64,000 bases of DNA from the NCBI GenBank assembly GCA_905221605.1, contig CAJNDS010000142.1, positions 59,700 through 123,699 on the forward strand, in the 5' to 3' direction. Of the stretch, positions 9,032 to 18,741 are shown in pieces (within the stretch, counting starts at the first letter, position 1; every line of letters begins with the position of its first letter). The notes beneath the pieces were generated by a model, which saw nothing but the letters and a program-made list of their open reading frames with translations, searched no databases and was not told where the DNA came from. The stretch is from Symbiodinium natans. Its lineage: Eukaryota > Sar > Dinophyceae > Suessiales > Symbiodiniaceae. Both the position numbers and the translations under genes were made by a program.

Positions 9032-12000
9032 GAATTCCTAACAAGTCCGCAGCAATCACTAAAGCCCCAATCTTGCGCAAAACATGATTGACCCTGCGGG
9101 AGCTGGAGCGGCCCTTGACCAGGACAGCCAAGCACACTTGACTGTCGAGAAAATGCAAGAATCTGATCTGGAAACAACGCTTGGAGCGCACACGCCACTT
9201 GAGAGTTTTGAGGTACGCCTGCAACTCTAGTAGGTTAATGTGATCCCTGTGTTTCCATCTCCAACGCAGCACTGGCTTCCACTTCCAGAAGTGAGGATTA
9301 ACCGTGGTGCGCGGAGCACGCTCAGGATGCAGCAACATGCCCGTGTCTAACCTGATGTCGGAGCCTCTGTACTCTGCTCGCCGGAGAAAGAAACGTGGCA
9401 AAAACGTGTCTGAATGCTGCAAGGGGGCTGCAGAGTCCTGGATAGAAAGAAGCAGTCCAGCTTCTAGCACCCCGTGCTTGAAGCCAGTCTCAGTCTCCTC
9501 CACGGAATCATACACCTGAGCCGGGGCGACATCCGAGGGAAGTGCATCAGGGGGCTTTTCGGAAGGCCATGAGGCCAGCTCGTACAAATGCATGTCCCAG
9601 GCTTCTTTAAAGGAGGGCAAACGGTCACTCCACCCTGCCCCCGGCAGCCCCATGAGCAACACGCAAGCCACACTCCCACAATGCGGCGCTCGCCCAAGGA
9701 GGTCCAACCGGACCGCCTCACCTGCCTGGCCCTTGACTATTTTGAGGACCGAACGAGTGTGGCTTTTCGGAAAGCCTGAGAGCGCTTCCCTTTCTGCTGC
9801 GCACAAGATTCGACAGGCGGGCCCGGCAGCAACAAGAAATTGATCCGAATACGTCTCCACTGGAAACCGACAAGAATCATTTTTCCATCTGGTTTGAACA
9901 TCAGTCGACTCCCACTCACAATGGGCCAATGCCACGGCTCGGGCGCTTTTGGGGCAGGTGGCAGTAAAGCTCGGAAAACGCAACTTGTCGTTAGCTTCCC
10001 CTGCCGGCCACTTCCAGGGCACGGGCAGCCAAGATACCACAGGCTCACACGATCCGGTAACCTGAATAACAGTGCCCGAGGTGCGAAATTCGAAAGTCGC
10101 CTCCGGGATCAACTGGAGCGGATGACTCGTCCAGAAGAACCTCGGTCGCCGAGCCAATGAGAAACCACTACTGCACAAAAGATAGGACACCCTGTTGTGT
10201 TGAATGGCTTCGTTGTCCATGGGTAAGTCGCAGGGCATGGTTTCCACGTAAGCAAAATGACCAATTTGCCGTTCAGCGCAGTACTCCGCTACCCAATTTT
10301 GTACTTCGGTCAACTCGTGGAGGAGGCCCAGCGGAGCCTCCGAGATGCCATCAAGCTCCCAGGGCTGGCCGCAAGTGCTCCCACCTTGGATGACAAAACT
10401 GACATGAGGCATTTCACTCAGAAGTTGGTGCACATGCTCGCGCCGAACATTGGAGAGCTTTGGCCACAGGGTCTCAAGTCCCCAGGTTGCGCGGTACACA
10501 CGCTGCGAAAAGACATCGCAATCGCAATACACTGTCTTTATGACGGGAATATGGAGCAAATCGATGGCTCTGCGCAGACCTCCGATGCCCCCGCACCACT
10601 CAAACAGCAAGACCCCACTTGCGCAAGGAAAACTACGAAGAAGATAACGCTCCTGCACTTGCACATGTTGTCCTATGGCTGTGACGCGCTCTCCAGCACA
10701 CACTCCCCCACCATATTCCGAGGCATCTGAGGCTGTCACCAAGCCTGAAATACGAGCACGTAGGTTTGTTTGCAGTTGAGGCAGCATCGCCATCACCATG
10801 AAAATTTCTCTGCGCTCCTGGGCCGAAAATGGGCCACCCATCGGTGGACCTAAGACTCTCTTCCACAAAAGTTGAAGGAAAGAGAAAACTGGGCGCCGAA
10901 ACTGCAACGCATGTGTGAGTTTGCCAAGGAAGACTTGAATGGCCTTTTTGGAGACCTTTTGCTGACATAACAGAAAGAGACCAAGCTGGAACAAGGTTAG
11001 CCTTTTTTCCACGCTGACCCCCAGACTGCCATGCTCCCCATCAATGACCACACCCAGTCGTGTGGCTGTGGTCTGGCGCGTGACTGACTTGTCGGACGAC
11101 CAAGGCACACCTTGCTCTCCGTACACTCGTCGCAGCACGCGTTGCAGGGGAGACTCCTCTGGGAGGTCTCGGTCAGCTTTTAACTGGTCTTCGCCAACCC
11201 AATCAAGAAAAGTTGAATCGTCTAGATATATATGCCAGAGCCGCGAGAGTTCTGCCAAACCCGTGTCTGGTAAAGGCGCATCGCGTCGGATCTCTGATCG
11301 AAGTGGCAGCCGCAGGCTCCCCACTGCGGTCGCCATGCGCCGATGGGCATGTTGCAGAATACCCACGGCCGACAGCCATCCCATCGGCATGACCGTGGCT
11401 GCCAGCCAAACCTGAGACGTGTCTGAGGAGCCCTCCAAAACATCACACAGTCTGACTGCTTTCTCAAAGGCGAACAGTTTATGCCATGCCCTCGGTAAAT
11501 AGAACAAATAAAAAGCGGCTGTGAGGTCATCACCTGATATTTGTAAGACTTGCCCCTGCGGGAGAACCAAATTTAGCCACTTACAAGGCCCGGCTAAGCT
11601 TGCAATGTCCCCAACGATGGGGAACTGAATATGGTTTGACGGCCGCAAGTCCATGATGAACCGCTGAACTTCCTGCCCCTGTGAAGTCAACTTGCCAGGC
11701 TTAGGCACTCCGAAGGCCCCGTTCAGGAGCGGGCGGCCGCCGATCATGAACAGTTCGTGTTCTTTCAAAGGACGGACTAACCCTTTGTCAAGCAAGACTT
11801 TTGCCATTTTTGTCCACTCAGCGTCACTGCACAGTACGCGAGCCTTGGGGAGCATGTCCTTGTCCTCCAAGTCAGCTTTCAACACAAGGGAAGGGTCTTC
11901 CAAACATCGTCTCACTGCCCCCTCACATAATGCAGCAAGCTCAATGCTTGCGGAAAACTTGTCAGGGGGCAAGCCGGGCAAAACCTGATCTACTGTAAGC

Positions 12001-12692
12001 CATTGAGCCGGCTGCACTGTTTCCCCAGCATAAGAAATGCTCAAGTGATTGACGGTGGCCTCCCAATCCTTAACTTCACACCGCACCGCATGCCCTGCTG
12101 CAGTTGTCGCTGCCACCATGCGGGCCCCTTGCTGGAGCAAATGACCTATGGCCTGTTGCTGAACGACTGTGGGAGACTGGAAATTGCACAGCCCCTGGCC
12201 CCAAGTGAGATTAAGAGCAACCTGCTGAACCAAAGCCCATGAATCAGTCCCCAACGCCATGAGTCTACGTTGCGCACTTCGGTTCACGTGTCTGTCTGCG
12301 GAAGGCCTTCCCTGATCCACTAACTGACGCAAGGTAGCAATGACTTGTTGTTTGTCTGCATCGAAAGGCAGGGGAAGCAAATCCCGTTGCCTCCCCTCGC
12401 TGCCGTGTGGCGCAGAGAAAAATTGCGACGGCGTCAGCTCCGAGCCTTCAGGGAAAGCCTTTGTATCTTTGAAAAACCAAGTGGCTAGCAAAATGCCCGC
12501 CTGCGCTGCTGTCATTTGCGCCATCCCTTGCGTGGACAGCCAACCACGAAGGGCCGCATCTCCTGCTTTTACTTGCGACGCCGATCGGCCCCCTTCCCGC
12601 CAGAAGGGGGCGCGGGGCCTTTCCCAGGCCCCGCCGGCGCCGTGCTCAGTCCGGGAGCCCCTAAATAGGGATTCCGAACTCTCTGAGTCCAT
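8970..12692 (-). CDS. Pol polyprotein: RT, RNase H split by a C5-methyltransferase-like domain
   Basis: A 1240-residue frame. The reverse transcriptase spans about 340-545: motif A near D388/D389 (SGDDLTAAFYLFYLP), motif B PMGW at 436-439, motif C YLDD at 489-492. RNase H begins with D656 (TASDASEYGG), but its next acidic motifs lie far downstream: E1156 (INLLELQAY), D1183 (HFLDSQ) and FNPADLPSR around 1228-1236. Between them, about 692-1030 resembles a DNA cytosine methyltransferase (separate entry). The reading frame stays open upstream of the first ATG to at least 12960 and lies in -1 relative to the gag-like frame, so the true start may be a frameshift, not M1. No stop codons interrupt it. 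Confidence 0.85.
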   Translation of the reverse strand: MDSESSESLFRGSRTEHGAGGAWERPRAPFWREGGRSASQVKAGDAALRGWLSTQGMAQMTAAQAGILLATWFFKDTKAFPEGSELTPSQFFSAPHGSEGRQRDLLPLPFDADKQQVIATLRQLVDQGRPSADRHVNRSAQRRLMALGTDSWALVQQVALNLTWGQGLCNFQSPTVVQQQAIGHLLQQGARMVAATTAAGHAVRCEVKDWEATVNHLSISYAGETVQPAQWLTVDQVLPGLPPDKFSASIELAALCEGAVRRCLEDPSLVLKADLEDKDMLPKARVLCSDAEWTKMAKVLLDKGLVRPLKEHELFMIGGRPLLNGAFGVPKPGKLTSQGQEVQRFIMDLRPSNHIQFPIVGDIASLAGPCKWLNLVLPQGQVLQISGDDLTAAFYLFYLPRAWHKLFAFEKAVRLCDVLEGSSDTSQVWLAATVMPMGWLSAVGILQHAHRRMATAVGSLRLPLRSEIRRDAPLPDTGLAELSRLWHIYLDDSTFLDWVGEDQLKADRDLPEESPLQRVLRRVYGEQGVPWSSDKSVTRQTTATRLGVVIDGEHGSLGVSVEKRLTLFQLGLFLLCQQKVSKKAIQVFLGKLTHALQFRRPVFSFLQLLWKRVLGPPMGGPFSAQERREIFMVMAMLPQLQTNLRARISGLVTASDASEYGGGVCAGERVTAIGQHVQVQERYLLRSFPCASGVLLFEWCGGIGGLRRAIDLLHIPVIKTVYCDCDVFSQRVYRATWGLETLWPKLSNVRREHVHQLLSEMPHVSFVIQGGSTCGQPWELDGISEAPLGLLHELTEVQNWVAEYCAERQIGHFAYVETMPCDLPMDNEAIQHNRVSYLLCSSGFSLARRPRFFWTSHPLQLIPEATFEFRTSGTVIQVTGSCEPVVSWLPVPWKWPAGEANDKLRFPSFTATCPKSARAVALAHCEWESTDVQTRWKNDSCRFPVETYSDQFLVAAGPACRILCAAEREALSGFPKSHTRSVLKIVKGQAGEAVRLDLLGRAPHCGSVACVLLMGLPGAGWSDRLPSFKEAWDMHLYELASWPSEKPPDALPSDVAPAQVYDSVEETETGFKHGVLEAGLLLSIQDSAAPLQHSDTFLPRFFLRRAEYRGSDIRLDTGMLLHPERAPRTTVNPHFWKWKPVLRWRWKHRDHINLLELQAYLKTLKWRVRSKRCFQIRFLHFLDSQVCLAVLVKGRSSSRRVNHVLRKIGALVIAADLLGIHGFFKSEFNPADLPSRGHGS
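9603..10619 (-). other. C5-cytosine methyltransferase-like domain inside pol (residues about 692-1030)
   Basis: Motifs follow the canonical order. I: FEWCGGIGG at 697-705. II: VYCDCDVFSQ near 721-730. IV: QGGSTCGQPW at 769-778, with C774 in the place of the catalytic cysteine of PCQ. VI: FAYVETMP at 813-820, with E817. VIII: ARRPRFFWTS at 847-856. IX: AEREALSGFP at 966-975. X: GSVACVLL at 1006-1013. The usual Pro-Cys is Thr-Cys and ENV is ETM, so activity is uncertain. DNMT-bearing retrotransposons have been reported in Symbiodinium, so capture itself has precedent; the position inside RNase H is what stands out here. Confidence 0.75.
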
Positions 12693-12937
12693 CCTTGTTT
12701 CGCGAACTTCCTGTGCTGCTTCAAGTTCGCCGCTCTCCTTTGGAGAGGCGGTCGCTGAGGAGTCTTCTGCGCAGGACTCGCTAAATGTTTGGGATCCTTC
12801 TCGTGATCCGTCTCGCTCCGCATTCGTGTCCCCCTCCTTCGGGAGTTGCTGCTTTCGCTTCGGTCCCTCCTGCGAGAAGGGGTGTGTGGCGTCACCAACA
12901 GGCTCTTGGAGGGAAGAGCCAGTCGGCCGCCTAACCC

Positions 12938-13804
12938 CTAGCCCGACTTTTGGACCCGAGTCTTCTGCAAGCTTTCTTGGAGCCGGGCGGCTCTCAAAGC
13001 TGCCTTGGCCGCAAAATCCCTTTCACGATCATTGGCGATTGCAGGCCGCGCCGGCGGAATTAACTCATGATGCCGGGCTACTGACCAGCCATCAGTCAGG
13101 GAGGACTCAACTGCTTTGAGGCGCTGCATGAGGACGTCCCCCGCACGTGCCAGCTGACCACTCAAAAGATGATCAAGGCAAGTGGCCAGGGTGACAATCT
13201 CCCTGGCATTTCGAATGCCCATGGTGTCGGGAGAATGGTTCACGAACAGAACTTGACTGATGTATGCCCCCACTTTCGTGGATCTCCAGTCCTCTCCGAC
13301 GCTGTCCTGGCTCGCGGCAGCCCCACCATGGTCCAAGAGATACTGTCTCATCTCCATCAGTCCTGACCGAAGCAGCTTCCCTGGTTTCTTTCTTGAGGCC
13401 ACTGCCAGGGACTCAACACCTCCATCCCTGGTGGTGGCAACAACGGACGAAGAAGAACTCCTTGAGCTGGGTCGACTTGACGAGGACCTCCTGCGCCTTC
13501 CATCACGCTTGCGCTTCTTTCGCTTCCTGTCTCGGGAGCTAGCGTTAGGCTTTGCGGCCGCGTCCTCTTCGCTGGAAATCTGTTGGACAAAGTTCATCCT
13601 AGCAATGCCCTTAGATCCCGCAGCTAAAGCAACCAAGCCCTGCTGCACGTCAGTCTTGCGCTTGGCTTGTCTTTGGCGCTCACGACCTCGTTCGGCCTCA
13701 TCGGGCCGCTTTCCGCCCACATCTTTCCGGAGCAACCCAGCTCCGACAACGGGCTCACCCACCCCGGCATTGCTGACTTGATCCAGCAAGCTTGGCTCCC
13801 GCAT
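12938..13804 (-). CDS. Gag-like second frame of the DIRS element
   Basis: A 288-codon frame. It has a lysine/arginine- and serine-rich stretch (RDRKRKKRKRDGRRRRSSSS, about 90-110) that could bind nucleic acid or direct nuclear import, then a more ordered C-terminal half. An in-frame stop at 13816-13814 limits its upstream extent. It overlaps the first gag-like frame by about 180 bp and sits in -1 relative to it, while pol is in -1 relative to this frame. I found no canonical slippery heptamer at either join. It could be one structural protein split by a frameshift, or a separate ORF from its own ATG at 13804. Confidence 0.55.
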   Translation of the reverse strand: MREPSLLDQVSNAGVGEPVVGAGLLRKDVGGKRPDEAERGRERQRQAKRKTDVQQGLVALAAGSKGIARMNFVQQISSEEDAAAKPNASSRDRKRKKRKRDGRRRRSSSSRPSSRSSSSSVVATTRDGGVESLAVASRKKPGKLLRSGLMEMRQYLLDHGGAAASQDSVGEDWRSTKVGAYISQVLFVNHSPDTMGIRNAREIVTLATCLDHLLSGQLARAGDVLMQRLKAVESSLTDGWSVARHHELIPPARPAIANDRERDFAAKAALRAARLQESLQKTRVQKSG

Positions 13805-14511
13805 CTCAGGGCTTCACGAATTTTCTCCCCGTGATTTCGGGCACTGGCCGTTACTTGCTCAGAATTGGGCGGCCCACTCTCTACTGGACCCCTCTGCTCT
13901 ACTACAGGCTTGCCCTGTGGCGCCTGCTTGCCTATTTTCTTCTTCACCACGGTGCGGGCGTGGTGCACATTCACACGCAATTTCTCAAAAGCGGCCGCTG
14001 AGCTCCAATCCAAGAGCGCGGCATCGCGCAATGTAATCAATCGCCATCTGGCGATATGAACTACTTTCTTACCCCGCTTTTGCCATCCGCATTCAGCGGC
14101 GTTGCAACCGCACAAGTGATACACAAGCTTTGATGGATCTGCGGCATACTGACGTGCCCAATCTTCGTAATCGGAGTCACTAGCCGCAACATGCCGCCCA
14201 TGGAATGCGGCGTAACCATCTCTAGTCCCTACCGGCTCAGTAAATTCCAAAATGGATTCCCCCTGAACACGAAAGTCATCATCATAACATTCGTACCGAA
14301 GCCAAATGCCTGGCCCAAGGACTCGGCTGACACACTCATTGATGCAAGTCTCATCGCGGGCACTTCCACCATTAAGGGGTTGGAAGTACTTTGCGGGAAT
14401 CTGAGAGCTCTCGGCAATGGCCTTCCACTCATCATCATCATGCCCCTTGTCTATAAGGTGCTTCCGAAACCCCCGCAAAATGGCCTCTCTCTGTTCCCGA
14501 ACGCTTGCCAT
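13624..14511 (-). CDS. Gag-like first frame of the DIRS element
   Basis: A 295-codon frame starting 70 bp after repeat A1. The N-terminal 230 residues look like real protein, with acidic and aromatic segments and a cysteine cluster (HLCGCNAAECGW, about 132-143) that might bind metal. The last 60 residues look like out-of-frame sequence, suggesting the product continues into the frame beginning at 13813. No enzyme motif is present, and position is the main reason to call it gag-like. Confidence 0.5.
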   Translation of the reverse strand: MASVREQREAILRGFRKHLIDKGHDDDEWKAIAESSQIPAKYFQPLNGGSARDETCINECVSRVLGPGIWLRYECYDDDFRVQGESILEFTEPVGTRDGYAAFHGRHVAASDSDYEDWARQYAADPSKLVYHLCGCNAAECGWQKRGKKVVHIARWRLITLRDAALLDWSSAAAFEKLRVNVHHARTVVKKKIGKQAPQGKPVVEQRGPVESGPPNSEQVTASARNHGEKIREALRCGSQACWIKSAMPGWVSPLSELGCSGKMWAESGPMRPNEVVSAKDKPSARLTCSRAWLL

Positions 14512-14580
14512 TGCATGCTCGGCCTGACTTCCGCCACGTACTGGACGATGGCCTCCTAATATTTTTTCTAATCAAAACTA

Positions 14581-14659
14581 AAGGCTTGATCTGATGAAGG
14601 AGCGGCGCAGCACAAGGTCGAGAGCGTTCATGCATGACACTGCCCTTGGCAATTCACAT
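14581..14659 (-). repeat. Split direct repeat A1 (5' border, 79 bp)
   Basis: Identical to A2. Sequence diverges at 14660. In transcription sense it precedes the first gag-like frame, which begins at 14511. Confidence 0.9.
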
Positions 14660-14850
14660 TCTACTTCAGTGCACTGCCCCAGCCGTCGTGCACCAAGCGG
14701 CTTCCGCCTCACGGTGAGGACTTTTGACAAGCAGAAGCGCCAGTCCACTCCCGACCAATGCACTGCCTCAGCCGCCTCGCACCGAGCAGCTTCCGTCTCA
14801 GGGATGAGGACTTCTGGCGAGCACCAACACTTTGGCAGCACGTCGCACTC
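14660..14850. repeat. Diverged 89-bp-spaced direct repeat
   Basis: TGCACTGCCCCAGCCG...CACCAAGCGGCTTCCG...TGAGGACTTTTG at 14670 recurs as TGCACTGCCTCAGCCG...CACCGAGCAGCTTCCG...TGAGGACTTCTG at 14759. It lies just outside the A1 border and may be host sequence or an older retroelement relic. Confidence 0.55.
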
Positions 14851-15539
14851 ACCTGCGTTGTCTGCTGTTTTGGGTATGTATGGTGGCCACAGGTGCCTTG
14901 GGCTTTGATGGCGCCGATGGCGGCTTGGGAAGTGGCTCTCCAAGAGCACCACACTTGGCACAATGCTGAATCTCAGTCCTCCCTAGTCCCCTTGCCTCGG
15001 CCAGGACGGCCAGGATTAATTGGCACTGGGTTCTCAGAGTGAGCACTGGACTATGAATAAAAATGAGAGCCCTGCAAGAACACAGGAACCCGAACGATGC
15101 GCAGTCGCCCTCGCGATGCGGTCCCACAGCAGATGGCTGTGACAGATCTGTAATTTCAGCAATGACCAAGCCCTTCTCACGAGCTTGCAGCTTGCTGGCT
15201 TGTTTATGCTGATTGACTCAATATTGTTGACAGTGCTGAAAGGCGACATGCCGTGTAGCCATGGCACACCACAGTGGGCCGTTCTGAGGGAAGCGGCAAA
15301 TAAGAGTGGAATCTGCCAGTCGCAGGAGTGTTTACTGGATGTACCTCCATGTCAGTTGCCCCAGCTCTCCTGGAATGTTCCATGTGCTGTCTGAAGTGCC
15401 ACGCAGTGATACTGTAACTGTTTCCGGAAATACCCTACGAGAGTCACTCGCCTCTTTCGTATAGTATTAGTTCATTGTTTGCCTAGTACAGGCACCCATG
15501 CATCTGAAAAAGCACAGTATTGCCCTAGGTTTTGGGCAC

Positions 15540-16180
15540 GCACTATTTCTCTACAAGAGAAACACAAAATCAGACAAACCAAAAACACACAAACCAAAAA
15601 CACTAAAACCAAAAAAACGAAAGAACGAAAATAACCATTTTCTGAGACTCTTGGAAACATGAAACCAAAAAAACAAAAAAAACAAAAACAACCGCCCCCC
15701 CCCCCCCCCCCAAAAAAAAAAAAAAACACAAACAAAAATCCGAGACTCTTGGACAAAGGGAATCATTACCCCGTGACGTCAAGAGTTCGAAAATAATGTT
15801 TTCTTATCTATATATATATATATATATATTTGTGTTTGTTTTGTGTTGTTTTTGGTTTTGTTTTTTTTGTTTATTTGGTTTTGTTTTTGTTGGTTTGGGT
15901 TGCTTTGGTTTCGCCTGCCCAAGAGTCTCAGAATATATATATATATATATTTTGTTTTTTTGGTTTGGGTTTTTGGGCATTCTGATTTTGGCGTATTTTT
16001 TTTTTTTTTTTTTTTTGGTTTGGGTTTTTTGGCATTCTGATTTTGGCGTTTTTTTGTTTTTCTTTGGGTTCTGGAAACCTGTAAACGTAGATCTTGGGGG
16101 GGGGAGGGGGTGGCGAGCATGTGTATATATACATATTTTTTGATTTATTTAATACATATACACATATTTATCTGTTTATG
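15540..16180. repeat. Low-complexity region with inverted GAGACTCTTGG motifs and TA tracts
   Basis: It contains A-rich and T-rich mirror tracts, (TA)n at about 15810-15830 and 15934-15950, a poly-C/poly-A junction near 15693-15726, and GAGACTCTTGG near 15643 and 15742 with its inverse CCAAGAGTCTC near 15919. A GTTTGGGTTTTTTGGCATTCTGATTTTGGCGT-like unit is duplicated at 15963 and 16018. Overlapping open frames here are by-products of the A/T tracts. Confidence 0.7.
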
Positions 16181-16449
16181 TATTTATTAAAGCACCTAAC
16201 ATTGATCCGGGCATTGCCATGCCCACTGGTTTGTTTGGAATGCTGCCAAGGGCAGAGATATCCCCATGTGGACTGTCCGGCACCCCCCCCGGGACGCAAG
16301 AATTGGAAAAACAAAAGTTTTGTACTATTTTCAACATGAGTTCTTGTGATTGAATGAAGTTAACAACTAAATATTTTCACAGTACTATGGGATGCAAAGG
16401 GTGGGTGGGTAGATATTCGAAACCAGAGTAGCGAGCCTAACTATTGAAT

Positions 16450-17005
16450 GCTTGCACTTGAGATGCTGAACCCTAAACCCTAAACCCTAACCCTAAACCT
16501 TTACAGTCTAGGGAAGCCCATAATATGTGCCTGGCCCAAGGATACTGCCAGGCTCACGGCCGAGCAGTAGCCCAGTCCTGGTTTGAAGTTACTGCTAAGG
16601 GGTTTAGGGCTTAGGGTTTAGGATTTAGGGCTTAGGGTTTAGGGCCCCAAGCCCCGAAGCGATTAACGCCATAACACCAACGCTAAACCGTCAACTGCCC
16701 TAAACCCTTTTAAACCCTAAATCGTACATCTCTTGGGATTTCTGAAAACGAAGACATTACGAAAGGAAACCTCACAACCTCAAGCCCGGACCTGTACCCT
16801 AAATACACGGCCCCTTTCAGAGGAATAGGAACCCGACGCGCGAAACCCCCTGATCCCTCAAAACCATGAACCTCGGGCTTTTGAAGTAGAGCCCGAAAGC
16901 CCTTTAAGGTTTAAGAGCTTGAGGTTTTAACCCTAAACCCCAAACCGAAACCCGAAACCCTAAACCCTAAAACCCAAACCCTAAACTATAGGACTAGACA
17001 CACAC
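16450..17005. repeat. Degenerate telomere-like repeats
   Basis: CCCTAAA and TTTAGGG runs with many variants. This begins the repeat landscape that continues to the end of the window. Confidence 0.75.
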
Positions 17006-17193
17006 CTCTTGGGTAACTCTGGAGCTCTTTGCCTCCTTCGAGTTCTTGAAAGATTTCTTGAATTGTTCTTGCGCACCAGTCACGGCAGAAGAGGCCGCTC
17101 CAAACCCAGACATCAAGGCCGTAGATGTCTCGCGGAGAATCCTCCTGATGGCCTGCTGAACGCTTTCCTTAGAACCCAACCCAAGAGTGCCGC
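17006..17193 (-). CDS. Candidate exon, helical amphipathic protein, unknown
   Basis: On the minus strand a CTTGACAG|G acceptor opens 188 bp of coding-like sequence (LGSKESVQQAIRRILRETST..., then SKEAKSSRVTQE) ending at CAAGAG|GTGTGTG. Residue composition (Ala, Ser, Lys, Gln) suggests helices. Both splice sites are strong and the opposite strand is much less protein-like. Neighbouring exons were not linked. Confidence 0.5.
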
Positions 17194-17670
17194 CTGTCAA
17201 GGTGATCTGGGTGCAATGTTGAAGCCGACGGTAGGATGGAACTCGGGTTTAGGGTCAAGAAGATAGGGTTTAGGGTTTAGGGCTTAGCCTGACAAAACCA
17301 AAACTTCAAGCCCCAATAAAGGCCTCTTGAATCATCCTAAACCCTAAACCCTAAACCCTAAACCCTACACCCTAAACCCTAAACCCTAAACCCTCATGGG
17401 GTCGTTGGGCAGTTCAAAGAACCAGTACATCGCTGTATAGGGGGTGGAGGGAGCGCTAAACCCACAGGAAGCCCCTTACCACAGACCGGAAGCAAAGTCT
17501 AAAGTCTAAAACCATAAAGATTTTAGGGGCCCCGAAACCCAGACCCCCTAAACCCTAAACCCTTCATATACCCTAAACCCTAAACCCAGAACCGAACCCC
17601 GCCTCACCGCCCCTACGCCCCAATTTCGAGCCGCGGTCCTGCAGCGGCGTGGATGACCTGTTCCGGGCAT

Positions 17671-17672
<2 letters not shown>

Positions 17673-17704
<32 letters not shown>

Positions 17705-17705
17705 C
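17673..17705 (+). repeat. Long poly-G tract
   Basis: An essentially pure G run of more than 30 bases. Such tracts are prone to sequencing error and can form quadruplexes. Confidence 0.9.
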
Positions 17706-17959
17706 GGAGACTTGATGGGGTTTCGGGTTTGGGGTTTAGGGTTGTGTGTTAGGGCACCTTCTAGCATGAGATGTGCCCGTTCCTTGTTTTCTTTGTTGGG
17801 GGGGCTTGGGTTCCTGTAAACTAAGGGTTGCTTGTTGAAGGTTGAGGGTTTTGGTATGTAAGGGGGTCCATGCAGAGGAACGTCCTAAGCATACTTAAAC
17901 TAGCCTCGTACCGTTCAAAAAGGACGAAACGTACCCAGCAATCAAGGTAAACGTCCTTG

Positions 17960-18640
17960 TCGTACTACTCCATACCCTAAACCCTGCAAACCCCAAAACC
18001 CCTAAAACCCTTAATCCCCTACGACCCTTACACCCCTAAGCCCCTGAAACCCAAACCCCTAAACCCTAACCCCTAATCCCCTACAAACTCTTAACCCCGA
18101 AACCTCGAAACAAACCACCACCTCCCTTCAAAGCCCTAGACCCTAAGCACCTAACCCTAAACCCTAGACCCTAAGCACCCAACCCTAAACACGTAAACCC
18201 TAAACCCTAAACCCATGAAAACCCTTAACCCCAAAACCGGCAAAACCCCGAAACCCCCAAACCCTAAACCCTAACCGCTAAACCCCTAAAACCGAGAAAC
18301 CCCGAAAAACAACCCTAAACCCCGAAACCCATAGACTCTTAGACCCTGAGCACCTAACCCTATACCCTAATCCCTAGACCCTAAGCAAGAACCGTAACCC
18401 AAAAAATGCCTAACCTCTAAATCCCTAAACCGTAAACCCCAAAACCCTAAACCCCCAAAACCCCTTGACCCCTAAACCCCCCAAACAGCCCTAAACTCCT
18501 AAGCCCCTCGACCCTAAGCACCTAACAAACCCTAGACTTCCTAAGCCCCTAGACTCGAAGCATCTAACCCTGAGCCCCAAGACCCAAGACCCTAGACCCT
18601 AGACCCTAGACCCTAAACCCAAAACCCTAAACCCCGAAGC
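17960..18640. repeat. Strongly degenerate CCCTAAA block
   Basis: CCCTAAA, CCCCTAAA, CCCTAGACC and CCTAAGCACC variants occur without long perfect runs. The divergence suggests an old block. Confidence 0.7.
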
Positions 18641-18647
18641 GCCAAAC

Positions 18648-18741
18648 ATGAAGCTGGTTTGCACCTTGCCTGTACAGGAGCATGTTGGTCAAGTCCGCCG
18701 CTCAGAGCTGCGGTTAACACCTCTTAGACAAAACAGAGAGG
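18648..18741 (+). CDS. Candidate exon with ATG, unknown protein
   Basis: The frame MKLVCTLPVQEHVGQVRRSE continues to AACAGAGAGG|GTTTCG, a donor made from the start of a TTTAGGG-type block. The frame is also open upstream of the ATG, so this may be an internal exon. No family recognised. Confidence 0.35.

Larger units (their letters stand above)
7433..14659 (-). mobile_element. DIRS-type tyrosine-recombinase retroelement with methyltransferase-like domain
   Basis: The element reads on the minus strand. Repeat order in transcription sense is A1 (14659-14581), internal frames, B1 (8008-7782), A2 (7784-7706), B2 (7659-7433): the split direct repeat layout of Ngaro/PAT-like DIRS elements. A1 and A2 are identical over 79 bp, and B1 and B2 over 227 bp, so the copy is young. 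A2 and B1 overlap by CAT, and CAT also forms both outer borders, consistent with recombinase crossover at a 3-bp core. Gag-like, pol and tyrosine recombinase frames are uninterrupted but lie in shifted frames. No flanking target duplication is expected or seen. Confidence 0.85.

Noticed and set aside
12340-13781. Plus-strand open frames opposite pol and gag
   Set aside because: Antisense shadows of the G+C-rich retroelement frames, which carry recognisable motifs on the minus strand.
15472-16143. Phe/Lys-rich open frames
   Set aside because: Caused by A/T tracts and poly-C; no consistent frame or splice sites.
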